Source of the DNA: Blepharisma stoltei
Taxonomy: Eukaryota > Ciliophora > Heterotrichea > Heterotrichida > Blepharismidae
Assembly (NCBI GenBank): GCA_914767885.1
Contig: CAJZBQ010000039.1
Location: 682,001-746,000 of the forward strand
Reading direction: 5' to 3'
DNA length: 64,000 nucleotides
The notes beneath the pieces were generated by a model, which was given only the letters and a program-made list of their open reading frames with translations, did not search any database and had not been told where the DNA came from. Each line of letters opens with the position of its first letter. The stretch's first letter is position 1. This document shows positions 42,009 through 52,962 of this stretch, in pieces. The position numbers were made by a program, and so were the translations under genes.

Positions 42009-43189
42009 ATGTTCAGAAAGCTGAAAGATGCCATAAACAATGTGAATACACAAAAGCTAAAAAGAGATGCTGAGGTCTTTAAAAAACGATTTCAATACAA
42101 AATGAACCAAATAAATTTAAATTTAATAAACTTATAAGAGGAGTCCTCTGCTGCCATATTTCAGGCATTAATCGCCCTATTATCGCTGCATGGCTTGGTT
42201 GCCAGTCTGAGCACGACACTCATTGTGTTGAACCTCACGGACAAGAGCTTGCACTCGCTATCTGCTGGTCAGAAACACAGAAAATTAGAAAAATAAAATT
42301 TTCTGTCTCCTGTCGGTCAAAATTGAAAACCCAAACGCAACATCTGGCATTACGCTGCTGGGCTTACCTTTCAAATCTGAGCTCCATCTCCCCATGAAGT
42401 AAATCTTAACCTGGAGTGAGCTGCTGTTGGCCTAATTCAACATTGCGCTCTACCAAATCGAGTAAAACCTAGCCGGATACATATTGCCGAATGCCACAGT
42501 CATTCCACAATGTCTCCTGCTTACGCCGTACAGTTTTTAAGAGGGGGTTGGCTCTCACCTCCATTTTAATGTATATGAACCAAAACAAACAGGAGCTCAA
42601 AAAGACTTGAAACATAGACCAATTTTATAAAAATTACGGACAATATATCCCAAATAAATCAAGCTATTCTAGATTAAATGAATCATTAAAAGGATTTGAG
42701 GTCTGGTACACCAAAAAGCGGGACAAAGTTGTCAACTCTTTTGACAATTCAACGAAAAATACTGCAAAATCAGCCAAAAACTTCGGGATAAACTTTATCA
42801 AGACAGCACCCATCGTAATTGCTAAGGCATCAAAAACATTTTTCTATGACACAAAAGACTATGTAAAATCGTCTTACTCAGAAGGAAGAGCCCATATAAA
42901 AGATTATTTCAGAAAAAATCAAAAATATTTCAGCGCAATGAGAGAAAAATATTTTGGGTTTTTTAAAAGATCAAAGAGAAGTGTGCTTTTGCTGTTTGGA
43001 GCCACAGTATTTTTGTATGCTCTTGGGTCAAATATCCCAGGGGCTTATGCAAGCTATCAGATTAAAAAGAAACAGATTGAGCTTCAACAAGAACAATTAA
43101 ATAAAAATTCAAATAATTATTATAATATTCAGAAAAATGCCATTTTGAAGTATTGGAAGCTAAAAAATATTTTTTATCTTAAAATTTAG
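42009..43189 (+). CDS. Membrane protein with one C-terminal hydrophobic segment
   Basis: The ATG at 42009 (MFRKLKDAINNVNTQKLK) runs to QYKMNQ, where a 473-nt repeat with 10-bp direct repeats intervenes. Removing it gives NKQELKKTWNIDQFYKNYGQY (W is TGA), then NESLKGFEVWYTKKR, KNFGINFIKTAPIVIAKASK, KYFGFFKRSKRS and a hydrophobic helix (VLLLFGATVFLYALGSNIPG), then a short coiled coil. The last 20 residues (NYYNIQKNAILKYWKLKNIF) are A/T-driven and may be part of an IES. Single-pass protein, probably organellar or internal membrane; family not recognised. Confidence 0.65.
42102..42584 (+). mobile_element. Family A repeat with 10-bp target-site duplication
   Basis: ATGAACCAAA at 42102-42111 and 42575-42584. 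The body matches the repeat at 56.05-56.6 kb (CTGCTGGGCTTACCTTTC against CTGCTGGGCTTCCCCTTTCC; GTAAAACCTAGCCGGATA against GTAAAACCTTACCGGATA). On the minus strand its end is ACATTAAAATGGAGGTG, the shared terminus type. Deleting 473 nt restores the host frame. Confidence 0.8.
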
Positions 43190-43236
43190 CACTGCTCCGA
43201 ATTGCCCTAATAAAGATTTTGACTTAAAAGGTATAA

Positions 43237-43608
43237 ATGCTTAGCGCAGGGTTTAAATTTATATGCTGCACCACTGAAGATGACTCAGATAACCCTAAAA
43301 TAGTATGAACTGAAAACTTATTAAGCTTGGAAAAGCTTCAATTAAGAGAAGAAAGGCTTAAGCTTAAGTTATCTACAACTTTTTTGTCATCCTCAAGGCT
43401 AGATCCAAGTGTCGATTACAAAAAGGAGTCTGATTTAAAAAAGCACAGAAGAATAAAAAGCTATGATGGGTTTAGGCAGTTTACTGATGCAAATTCAAGG
43501 CCTTCTACAGCTCCTCATATAAAAACAAGCCAAAAAGAAAATTTGGTGCATTCTTTGTATGTGCTAACCAGAGGATTAAATATAAAGTTAAGTGATGTAT
43601 TTTATTAG
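43237..43608 (+). CDS. Small basic protein, unrecognised
   Basis: The ATG at 43237 (MLSAGFKFICCTTEDDSDNP) reads through a TGA-Trp (KIV-W-TENLL) and ends at TAG 43606. 123 residues: short helix LEKLQLREERLKLKL, a Ser/Lys-rich middle (DLKKHRRIKSYDGFRQF) and RPSTAPHIKTSQKENL. No signal or membrane segment. It might be a fragment of a larger gene whose other part is hidden by IESs. Confidence 0.5.
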
Positions 43609-43717
43609 GAAAAATTATGTAAAATTAATTCTCTTGTTATAGATATTTTTTATAGAAATTAGGAGATTTTCTTTACAAATTTATATTAAATTTCGCTTAA
43701 TAATTATATTAGTTTAA

Positions 43718-44995
43718 TTAATATTCTTTTGCTGTAGATAATGCTCGGCCTTTTCTTATATCAGGTATGGTCAATGGGCTTCCATTTAATTCGCTTTTTA
43801 ATGACCTCCTTCTTGATTCTAAATAATGATTGAGCCTTTTCTTTTCTTTTTTAATTTTCTTTTCCTTGTGCAGCAAAAATTCAAGTCTTTCGGATGCTAC
43901 AGATTTGCTGATTTGGCTTTGATTGATTTTCTCTCGAACAAATTTTTTTGAAGGATGGAGATCGTCAACAATTGTGAAATATTTAAGATTTCTTAGCTGG
44001 TTTATGCCTTTATTAAGCTTTTTAACTTGAGATGATAAAGCTCAGGATTCTTTTAGCTGGTTTTGAAGCTTCTGTTTTTGCATTTCTTTGAGTTTTAAGT
44101 CTTTTTCTATCTTTCTTATTTAATAACAAACAAAACTTAAAGATGTCTTTAAAAAAAAATTTATAGGAGTATTTTATAAGTCAAGCTCTGCTGGCCTTGT
44201 GTTAATTTGAGCCTGAACCTCATAATAATTTATATAAATAAAATAAAATTATTTCTAATTCTTTGTTTTCTAAGACCTTCAAATATTCTAAATAAAAAAT
44301 TATTTTTTATAGGAAATTAATAATTATTATAAATTTACCAACTATTAACAAACTAAAACATTAAATTACCTAAAGTTGGAAGTAAAGAAAATAAGGCGTT
44401 TTCCAGCATAAACTTGTCCATTACTTCTTCTTTAGCCTTTTTCTCTTTCATAAGTTTATGATTTTCCTGGATTTGAGCGTCTAATTGGTTTTTAAATTCA
44501 TATTTTTTCTCATTAATGGATTTTTCCATTGAATTTTCAATCGATTTTGCTGACCCATAACTTCTTGTAATATCTGGGGATTCCCAATTAGATTCGTTCT
44601 TAATGCTCTGCCTTTTTTCTCTAATTTGTCCTTTAATAAATATTTTAGATGATAAAGAATGCTCTAAATTGAAATAAATTTAATAAGTAATCCCAATTAA
44701 AAAATAAAAAATGACTTTAACAGCCTTTTATGCTGATTATTTATATAAAGAATAACATATTTTCTATACGAAGGTCTTGCTGGCGTTTTTTCTCTCTTTC
44801 TGCTTTTTCTTTTTGCTGTAATCAATATCGTTTTAACTGTAAATTTGTGCTTTCTTCTTCACTTAAAGATTTATGCAGCTCTTCGACAGCACGCTTGCAT
44901 GCTTCAGAATAAGCAATCGCATTATGCTTACTGTGGTCAGCTGGTGAGTTTATCATTTTACATAGTTTTGCAAACCTTAGCTCAGTGTCTACCAT
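43718..44995 (-). CDS. Coiled-coil protein reconstructed across three IESs
   Basis: The ATG at 44995 (MVDTELRFAKLCKMINSPAD) continues RAVEELHKSLSEEESTNLQLKRYW (W is TGA) and KKRQQDLRIE. Removing IESs 44667-44766, 44233-44363 and 44119-44178 joins HSLSSKIFIKGQIREKRQ, then FSLLPTLGNLNYYEVQAQIN, then ELDLRKIEKDLKLKEMQKQ. It ends RKGRALSTAKEY, TAA at 43718. The three deletions (100, 131 and 60 nt) sum to a multiple of 3 and the terminal stop falls in the starting frame. About 325 residues, mostly helical, with a HPSKKFVREKIN patch. No catalytic motif; function unknown. Confidence 0.75.
44119..44178 (-). other. 60-nt TA-bounded IES
   Basis: Joins RPAELDL to RKIEKDLKLK in frame. Confidence 0.75.
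44233..44363 (-). other. 131-nt TA-bounded IES
   Basis: Joins LLPTLGNL to NYYEVQAQINTR. Length 2 mod 3 as required. Right end chosen to avoid a stop. Confidence 0.65.
44667..44766 (-). other. 100-nt TA-bounded IES
   Basis: Joins RQQDLRIE to HSLSSKIFIKGQ. Length 1 mod 3 as required. Confidence 0.75.
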
Positions 44996-45000
44996 TTTCA

Positions 45001-45855
45001 GAAATATTAAATTAAAGTTAATATGATTATTCTGGAGAGGAATTATGCGAAAGAAATTCAGCTAGCTTTTGGATATTTTCAATTGTTCAGATACAGAAAA
45101 TAACTGATTTATATAAATATTCATAATGGAAAATTATTTTATAAAACAGATATCATAAAATTTAATATTTATAGTTTTATTAAATATCTTTTTTTAAAAT
45201 CACATAATAAACTCATTGTATTTTAAAAATAATAATTTATTAAATTTTTTTGATCATGAAACTTTAAATTGATGATGAATTCTAGAGAGCATTGTATATG
45301 ATTGCTTTACTTCATACCCTCTATAAGATAGTAAAATATTACCCTTCGAAAAGGGGCTATTTTTTTTTGATATTTGTTAAGAAGATTTCATAGCAATCAA
45401 TATTCACAAAGATGAACACTTAAATTATAATTTCAGTAGAGTATTATATCTTTTCAAATAATAAGCATAATCTATTGCTAAAATACAATTAATTTCTAGA
45501 TTGCAAAGGGCTTTTAAATGAATAAATTTATTTCTGCCAAATAAAATTTATTTCTTCTCAAATTTCAATATCAATACATAGCTGATTGAAAATTATCATT
45601 TATAAAGTACCAATAAAAATAATCCATCAATTAAAAATCATCAGAAAAATCCTAATTCCATACTTTTCTTTGAAATTTTCCATGCCGCTTTTCCTACATT
45701 AGAGTTCAGTTCTATAAAATAATTGTTCCTTTAAGATCTCTCAAGCTAGAAAACCTAAATAAAATAAGATGGGCTTCTTATTTTAATCAAAACTGATTTT
45801 TCAAATTTGTCTTGAAAAAGTACTGAAAACCCCACGTGGAATAATAAATATAAAG
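45001..45855. other. Intergenic between divergent genes
   Basis: AT-rich. No coding frame, repeat or RNA gene recognised. Confidence 0.5.
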
Positions 45856-46089
45856 ATGTCCGAAAAGCAAAATATTGTCTCATCTACTCTTTCAGACATG
45901 ACAGAATTCGCCAAAGATAGCAGAAGATTATTAAACCGCTGCACAAAGCCTGACAAAAAAGGTAAAATTTAAGCAGAATATGTGAAAATTGCGACTGCGT
46001 GTGCTGTTGGATTTGCAGTCATGGGCTTTATTGGATTTTTCGTGAAGCTGGTATTTATCCCAATAAACAATATTTTGCTCACTCCTTAA
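45856..46089 (+). CDS. SEC61G: Protein translocon subunit SEC61 gamma
   Basis: 72-residue tail-anchored protein of the ER translocation channel. The ATG at 45856 ([15 protein letters not shown]) leads to [17 protein letters not shown] 15-nt intron (45962-45976, GTAAAATTTAAGCAG) splits the Lys-Glu junction. The second part has [20 protein letters not shown] and [14 protein letters not shown], the single membrane helix and the strongly conserved IPINN motif of the family. Length and motif order match eukaryotic SEC61 gamma closely. It was found only after splicing. Confidence 0.96.
45962..45976 (+). other. 15-nt intron in SEC61G
   Basis: GTAAAATTTAAGCAG. Splicing yields CTKPDKKEYVKIA, as in other SEC61 gamma proteins. 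Confidence 0.92.
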
Positions 46090-46488
46090 ACTTAATACAA
46101 ATTATTCTTATATAAACTTTTAAAGGAGAATTAAGCTTCTGGTGCTTTGAAATAAGAAAATTGATAAAATTAAAGGAATTCTAATTGACAGGAATGATTA
46201 TTAAGACCTGTGAATCATATAATAATTATAGATTAAAGAAGAGATTAAATTCAATAGAAAATTGTGAAGATATTCACGTTTTTGTGATATTTGCTTTATC
46301 TTGTTTCTCTTAGAATAAAATTATTACTATAAATTTAATTAAATAGTGGTAATAAGCCTTAAAAGATAATTTATTCACATATTTTAAGGCGCTATTTCAG
46401 GGATGCAAGCAATTATCAAAATATTAATTAAAAATTTGACTATGAAGCATTCCAGCAATAAAAAACTATACATTAACTTAAAATATAA
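46090..46488. other. Intergenic, AT-rich
   Basis: Nothing recognised. Confidence 0.5.
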
Positions 46489-48130
46489 ATGTCCGTAACA
46501 GACTTTGATATACTCGAAAAACTTGGCGAAGGTGCCTACTCTACCGTGTTCAAAGTCCGCCGTCGCTCAGATGGCAAAACCTACGCCCTTAAAAAGGTCC
46601 GTTTCATGCCTTTAAAAGACAAAGAAAAAGAAAACGCCGTCAACGAAGTCCGCATTTTAGCATCAATAAGTCATCCTAATGTAATTGGCTATAAAGAAGC
46701 TTTTATTGATGAATCTACCAATACTCTATGCCTTGTTATGGAATTCGCAGATAATGGAGACTTGCTTCAAAGGATAACAAATCATCAAAAAAATAACACC
46801 TATCCTATTTTTATTAATTATAACTAACTTGCATTAAGAATTATTTTCAAAAAAAATTCATTTATCATTGAATATTTTTCAGAATCCGAAATTTGGGATA
46901 TTTTTATCCAAGCTGTCAGAGGTCTAAAAGCGCTTCATGACCTTAATATCTTACATAGAGACTTGAAATGTGCCAATTTATTTATGTGTAGTGATGGCAT
47001 GGTCAAGCTTGGGGATATGAATGTGTCAAAGGTGGCTAAGCTGGGCTTGGTTTATACTCAGACTGGGACTCCTTATTATGCTAGTCCTGAAGTGTGAAAA
47101 GATAAGCCTTATGACTCGAAAAGCGATATATGGAGTCTTGGGTGTGTTATATATGAAACTGCTACTTTAAATCCGCCGTTTAGAGCTCAAGATATGAAAG
47201 GTTTGTATAGGAAAGTCATTAAAGGGGATTATCCACCACTCCCTAGTAGGTATTCGTCACAGCTGTCAGATTTGATTAAATTATTATTAAAAGTTAACCC
47301 TGCACAAAGACCTACATGTGATAATATTTTAAATTTTATATCAAAAAAGATTGATTTAAAAAAAAACAAAATAAAAAATACTGTTATTAATAATAATAAT
47401 TTTTTTTTATAAAATTCAATAGAGAACACACTTTACCTGCGGTTTCACAGAGAAATACAAGGAGAAACGTCGGGGATTTGCCAGAAAATAATTTATTAGG
47501 GACTATAAAAATCCCGAGGCAGATAAAAGGACTATCTAGCAATTTGCCAGCTGCCAGCTATGAAAAAGATAGAAGCTATCATAGTGTTCCAGCTGTTACA
47601 AAAAGAACGGGCATGAAAAAAATAAAGGACATGTCAAACGCCAGTGATACTATCACAAATAGGATTCCTAGTGAAATCCAAAGCAATAAATCAAGAGTTT
47701 ATAGCGAAAAAGAACTGAGAGGGAAAGAAATGCTGCCTCAAAGAGTCATTTTGCCTGAAATTGAACCCTTGAGGCCTTATAATGCGGATAGAAGGTCGCA
47801 GAATAGAGAAGACCATGATATTAGCCAACGGCAAAGACCACAAGCTTGTAAATTCTAATTAGATATACCCCTTATAGTAAATTTAGCCATTCCTACTTGT
47901 GATAATTGCCTTATTTTCGTATGAAAATAGATAACCAGTAAGTTTTTTTATTCACTGTCAATAGAAATAAAGTTCCGCAAGTGGTTTCTTACTCCCCATA
48001 TGCGCAAGGGACTATCGCACAGAGAATTCAAGCTTTAAAAGCTCAATATGATAATGTTCCCCCAAGCATTGGGATCCCAAGACAGCCGAATTACCAAAGA
48101 CCTGTGGTGCAGCCTTCGTGATGGGGTTAA
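46489..48130 (+). CDS. NEK-family Ser/Thr kinase with PSWWG C-terminus
   Basis: Kinase domain: LGEGAYSTVFKV glycine loop, ALKKV (Lys), HRDLKCANL, LGDMNVSKV in the DFG position (DMN), GTPYYASPEV, then TGA as Trp in the conserved SPEV-W-KDKPYDSKSDIWS. The DMN in place of DFG keeps the metal-binding Asp. Regulatory tail: TLPAVSQRNTRRN, IKIPRQIKGLSSNLP, then RPQAY, and the end IGIPRQPNYQRPVVQPSWWG. Removed to read it: IES 46801-46872 (72 nt), IES 47339-47421 (83 nt), a 15-nt intron (47848-47862) and an IES of about 89-95 nt after 47873. All lengths fit the frame chain. Likely acts at cilia or the cytoskeleton. Confidence 0.9.
46801..46872 (+). other. 72-nt TA-bounded IES
   Basis: Joins NHQKNNT to YFSESEIWDIFIQAVRGL inside the kinase domain, matching the NEK pattern at this point. 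Confidence 0.85.
47339..47421 (+). other. 83-nt TA-bounded IES
   Basis: Joins DNILNF to REHTLPAVSQRN. Length 2 mod 3 matches the shift. Confidence 0.75.
47848..47862 (+). other. 15-nt intron
   Basis: GTAAATTCTAATTAG. Splicing replaces an early stop (ACKF-TAA) with RPQAYIPL. Confidence 0.75.
47874..47965 (+). other. IES of about 89-95 nt
   Basis: Left TA at 47873. The right TA at 47962 or 47968 is equally good for frame. Deletion leads into KVPQVVSYSPYAQG. Confidence 0.6.
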
Positions 48131-49484
48131 TTGTAGATTCAATTTTAAATAAAAATAATTTTACAAAAAATATGTTTGAAAATATAAGATTTTATTATAA
48201 AAGCTCTTTAGTTGGTTTTATTAGATTGATATCTTCTTGTAAAATTAGAAATTACGCCTTCCATGATGGCGAAGGCCGCAGTCCGACAGAAAAACAGGAA
48301 GTTCCTAAATTCGGGGTCACTTAACAAAATGGCGGCCCCGAAGGGCCACGGGGGTCGGATGGAGGTGTGGTTTTCCGGGGTGGGAGCAGGTTTGGGCTAA
48401 CCGGACCTCTCCTCGACCCACAGACGAAAGACCGACGGCGCAATACCAAGCAGGTACTTCTGGAGGAGCATTATGTTGTCTGTAAAATGGCAGAGGTAGT
48501 TCCAGAAGGAGGCAACAGACGGTTCCCTCATACCCTGAGCACTACCAGGGGTTAAGAGAGTCCTTTGCTGGAGTTTTTTTGGTCCAAGCAGGTTCGGGTG
48601 AGTCTCCCCGAAAGATGTCGACGTCACCATTTTTGATGACGTCATCAGAAAAGGGCGTTAGCTGGGATTAGTGCTTAACGCCACTGAAGCGCGAAGCTAA
48701 TCCGTGTAAGGGTAGGGGCTGGAATAATCCCCTGGGACCCCCTATAATTTTATCTCTCTCTCTCTTGTAAAATTTGATGCTTTGTAATGAGTAATTGCAA
48801 AGTCCTCCTGAGCGTTTTGACAATCTCAATTTGAATATACCTAAAGCCCTTATTTAAGGTAGAAATCTAGTTTTTATTTTAAAAAAATAGCTCAAGGCAG
48901 TAGCCAGTATTTACTTATAGGGGTAGAAAATCTGACTCTTGAGAATCGCCTTTATGGACAATTTTTAATAAAATGGAAATATCTATTCTAGGTAAAATAG
49001 CTTCAAGGTGAATTTTTAAAAGTGAAAATAAAATATCTTTATAAGTGTGCTTGAGGTATAAACTAATAATTCTACAATCCTGTCCAGAGGTTTAACAAAA
49101 TGCCAACGTGAAACCCATTTTTCTTGCATCTTCCCTATTATTTCTCTAATTTCTAAAAATAAATTATTTAATAAATTAATTTTGAAATCAAAATGTATAT
49201 AGTTATGGAGTGACTCAGCTGGCCTCTAAGCCCAATTATCTCAATATTAGCAATCTGCTGATTGCGTTTATGTAAAGTATTGATATCAGAAAATATACCT
49301 TAGGACAGCGAAAAAGTTAATCTTAATAAAATTGAGACTAATAAAAAATATTCCTCTTTCACAAAGTGCTTTTTTGGGTCTGAAATAAAAGGTATTAAAC
49401 AGTGATTTATATTCACTGTCAAATTGGATTGAAAGGCATTTATGCATTTTTATTTTGGGTTTAAATAATTTTGATTAAAATTAA
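48131..49484. other. Intergenic, including a family C repeat
   Basis: 48240-48740 is the repeat described separately. The rest is A/T-rich with no gene seen. Confidence 0.5.
48240..48745. mobile_element. Dispersed repeat, family C, GC-rich
   Basis: Far more GC-rich than its surroundings. It shares TGACGTCATCAGAAAAGGGC (as complement) with the repeat at 257-700 and has the ACAAAATGGCGGCC block near 48325, like the AAATAAAATGG terminus of other repeats. TCTCTCTCTC lies at its right edge. The long frames on both strands (48367-48555, 48397-48645) do not look like protein. Confidence 0.55.
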
Positions 49485-50278
49485 ATGTTTTCACTTACAC
49501 AAAAATCAATTAAAATCTGCACCACCAACAAATTTTGGTCTAGATCTTGATTGTTTACAGGGAAAATTAATTATTTTTCAACACAACCCGCAAATAAAGA
49601 ACGCCCAAGAGAAGATCTTAATAGAAAAGAAAATAGGAACTATGATTGTGAAATTTTTGTGGGCAATATCAATAGAGCAGTCAAAGAAAAAGATCTTTTA
49701 GAGCTTTTTCGGGCTTTTGGTAACCCAATTTTGTCGAAAGCATTAAATTCTAGGTCAGGGGACAGAACAAGCTACACATTTATTTCTTTTGATGATGAAT
49801 CGCAAGCAAAAAAATCTTTAAAGATGAATGGAGTTGATTTTATGGGCTCTCCTTTAAAAATCACACTATCAACAGATAGGCCAAGATCAGAATCTGCATA
49901 GAAAATTTAGAAAAAAATCCTTAAAATAAAAATCCATATAAAAGCCCAAAAAATATAAAAAATTAATTAATCCGTAGATCAGAAGAAAGCAAAACTAGGC
50001 CTGAAAACAGAGACCCATCCAAATGTGTTTATGTTGGAAATCTCAGCTATTTAATAAACGAAACTTTATTGGGGGATTTATTTTCAAAATTTGGTAAAGT
50101 TGAAATGATAAGGCTTAATCCTGGAAGATTTGGCCATAAATTCGCATTTGTGCAGTTTTCAAATCAAGATGAAGCAAAAGAAGCATTACAGCTCCATGGC
50201 AAAGATTTTCAAGGAAAGACACTAAATGTCAAACCAGCAGTGGCAAATAAACCAGAAAATAATACAAAATCAGGCTAA
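49485..50278 (+). CDS. Mitochondrial RNA-binding protein with two RRMs
   Basis: The ATG at 49485 gives a basic, Phe/Ser-rich leader without acids (MFSLTQKSIKICTTNKFWSR, W partly TGA), typical of mitochondrial import. RRM1: EIFVGNINRAVKEKDLLELF ... YTFISFDDES. RRM2: KCVYVGNLSYLINETLLGDL ... HKFAFVQFSNQDEAKEAL. Both RNP1 and RNP2 aromatic positions are kept. An insert of 92 nt with direct repeat AGATCAGAA (49884 and 49976) lies between them and is removed in frame (TDRPRSEESKTRPEN). It ends NKPENNTKSG. RNA target unknown. Confidence 0.88.
49884..49984 (+). other. 92-nt insert with 9-bp direct repeat
   Basis: AGATCAGAA at 49884-49892 and 49976-49984. Deletion is 2 mod 3, as the frames require. 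No TA boundary. Confidence 0.75.
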
Positions 50279-50378
50279 ATAATGCAATAGCAGTTGATCA
50301 TAGTGAATTTTATTTAGAATGTAAAATAACTCTTTGACCTAGTAATCTTGTAAACAAAGAAAACTTAATAAAATAGTA

Positions 50379-50798
50379 ATGCTAGGATTGCTTCCTTTCC
50401 AAATAATTGAAGTTCGACCCTCTATACGCCTAAACAAGCTTTTTTCTAAGCTTCGATTTCTTTGTGCACTACAAGGTATGCTCGGACTATTTCAGTCAAT
50501 ATATAGTCCTGTTGGAGGACTAATTATGCTGGTATCTTTATTGCTTCTTTACTGCATAACTATTCGTAAAAACTGAGTCCTCTGTATAACTTATATTATT
50601 ATATCCTTAACTGATATTTACACTGAATGAAAACTCATTGAAGGTTTCTGCTTTTCCAATGAAAGAAAACATCATTTTATCCCTGGCGTTTCCTATGTGA
50701 AACTATTTTTTCACGTAATTGCTGTATATATTGTTTTCCTTACGTATCGAGAACTTAAAGCATTACATATAGAACTGCTGTGGAGAAATAGAATTTAA
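50379..50798 (+). CDS. Small multi-pass membrane protein
   Basis: The ATG at 50379 runs 139 residues through two TGA-Trp codons (IRKN-W-VLCITY and YTE-W-KLIEGF). Hydrophobic segments: LRFLCALQGMLGLFQSIY, LIMLVSLLLLYCITI, VLCITYIIISLTDIY and VKLFFHVIAVYIVFLTY, so about four passes. It ends ALHIELLWRNRI. It sits 40 bp before the first calpain gene, same strand. Family not recognised. Confidence 0.7.
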
Positions 50799-50838
50799 TT
50801 AATTTTAAATAATTTTTATAATCATTAAAAACTAAAAT

Positions 50839-52911
50839 ATGCTATTCGAAGACCCAGAGTTCGGTCCAAATGAGTATTCTATATATGGAGAAAACCCAAC
50901 GATAGACATCTCGTATAAAATTCAATGAAAAAGGCTTGTAGAAGTGCTAGGGATACTTACAAGACTATTTTCTGACGAGATGGTTTTCACTGATATAACT
51001 CAAGGGCGCCTAGGTAACTGCTGGATCGTCAGCGCTATAATTGCATTAACAGAGATGCAGCCTTTTAAAATATGAGTCATGTTTGACCAAGATAAAGCAA
51101 ATCATAAGAAAGGAAAATACATTATAAGGTTTTATGAGCATGGCGAGCTCAGAAAAGTCGTCGTTGATGATTTAGTACCATGCTGCGCAGACACAGGTAA
51201 GCCTATTTTCGGCATGAGTAATTGGATTGATAAGTGGTGGCCACTATTAGAAAAAGCTTATGCAAAAGTGTATGGCTCTTATTTAGCTTTAGTAGCTGGA
51301 TTTACTCATGAAGCCTTTATGGATCTGACAGGGCTTCCTTCATTTAAATATGATATATAGCTTATTAACTCTAATGGCTATATATAAGTATTTAGTTTCG
51401 CCTTTTTTTAAAAATATGGATGCTATTAAGGCATGAGAGGCAAGGCATTACCTATAGGCTGCTATTAGTGCTTTCACATTATAAACAAAAATGAAGCTGA
51501 TAATATTAAGCGTAGGCTTATTATGAATTGTCGCAAGCAATTCCCAATGGTAGCTTCTACTAAGTGTGGTATTAGTGAAAGTTTTGGAATGAGACCAAAT
51601 CACTGCTATACAATATTAAGAACAATTCAAGCAGATGGCTATTTTCTTATTAATTTGAGAAACCCTTCAGGATACAGCATGTGGAGCGGAGATTTTAGTC
51701 TGAACTCTGAACTCTGGACTCAAAGTATCATAAATACAATAGAAAGAGTTTGGTCACACTTCAATTTAAGAGATGGTAGCTTCTGGATGGAATATGCAGA
51801 TTTTTTGATGTATTTTGATGTCCTTTATGTATGCAATATAGAGCTTGGTAAAGAAAAACGCGAAAAAAATATTTTTAAAAAAGTTAAAAAAGGAGTCGGC
51901 TCAAAAGCGACATTTTACTATAAAGTAACTGTTGGAGAAGAAGGAGCAGAAGTCGTGTTTGGGCTTCACCAAGAAGACGAAAGAAGTGTAGGGGTTAAAG
52001 AATGCAGAAAATACTTAGATCTAGGGATTTCAGTGATGAGATTAGATGACAAAAAATATAAGCCATATTGCTGCTCTAAACAAACTGCTCTAAGTAGAGA
52101 CTCACAATTGCAGATGTTCTTGCCTCAAGGAGAATATATAGTTGTCCCAATCAGTTCTGGGACATCTTTAACTAGACCGAAAAATTCTTGAAAAAAATGT
52201 TTCCCTTTAATTGCTGATAAATCAAAAATGCATCCTCTATTTAAAAGCGCAATAAAGGATATTTTCCGAAGGGCTGATATCCAAATGGAGCAATCTGTGG
52301 GCTACAAAGAATTTATGGCTGTATACCACAAAGTAGACGAATTTATTACTGAAGAATATTTTAATGAGGAAATATGTGGGACCTTTGGAAAACATAATCG
52401 ACTGACTCTAAATGGCTTTTACCAGTTTTTTTGTGACCAAGCCCTAGAGGATGAAGAGGAGACAAGAAAAACTTTTAAATGACTAGGCTATGATAAAGAT
52501 TTTTACAGTGAAAAGTGAAGAACCGTAGTATTTACTCTACATTCAAATAAAGATGTTGATTTAGAGACACAAAGATTAAATGAAGAAACAAACTTGAAAG
52601 CTTGGAAATCAATGGCAAAACTTCATGGGGAAGTTGAACGCTCTAAAAATGTAGATATTTATAAAATAAAGCAATCAGACGGTTGGTCTATCCTAGCACA
52701 TAACAAGTCCGCTGAAGTGATATCCATAAAATCAGATTTCAGTGAGTCTTCTAATGTGAATTTTGCTACAGGGTCTGAGAAATGCGAAAATCTTCTGGGC
52801 CCTGGATCCTGACAAATAATTCAGCATTTATTTCGAAAGGATGAAAATTTAAATGCTGAGTGCAGAAAGAACTTTATGTTCCATAAAAAAATTAATGTTA
52901 ATTATATATAA
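50839..52911 (+). CDS. Calpain-family cysteine protease, copy 1 (one IES)
   Basis: The ATG at 50839 (MLFEDPEFGPNEYSIYGENP), then LFSDEMVFTDITQGRLGNCW with catalytic Cys, PLLEKAYAKVYGSY, His in PNHCYTILRT, Asn in INLRNPSGYSMWSGDF. Downstream come C2-like/calpain type domains (VGVKECRKYLDLGISVM, LPQGEYIVVPISSGT) and an EF-like helical region (DIFRRADIQMEQSVGYKEFM). In-frame TGA is Trp at six or more positions. A TA-bounded 126-nt IES (51358-51483) joins PSFKYDI to NKNEADNIKRRLI. The whole catalytic triad is present, so it is likely active. Calcium dependence cannot be judged. Confidence 0.9.
51358..51483 (+). other. 126-nt TA-bounded IES in calpain copy 1
   Basis: Copy 2 has no insert at the corresponding point (FRYEIDIIQEKDEVEEF), which supports excision. 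Frame is kept (126 = 3 x 42). Confidence 0.85.
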
Positions 52912-52962
52912 TTCATAAACAAATATACAGAAAAATTAATTTACTCGGATATGATAAGAAAT

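Noticed and set aside
48367-48645. Frames on both strands at 48.4-48.6 kb
   Set aside because: GC-rich repeat sequence gives open frames by chance; no conserved motif on either strand.
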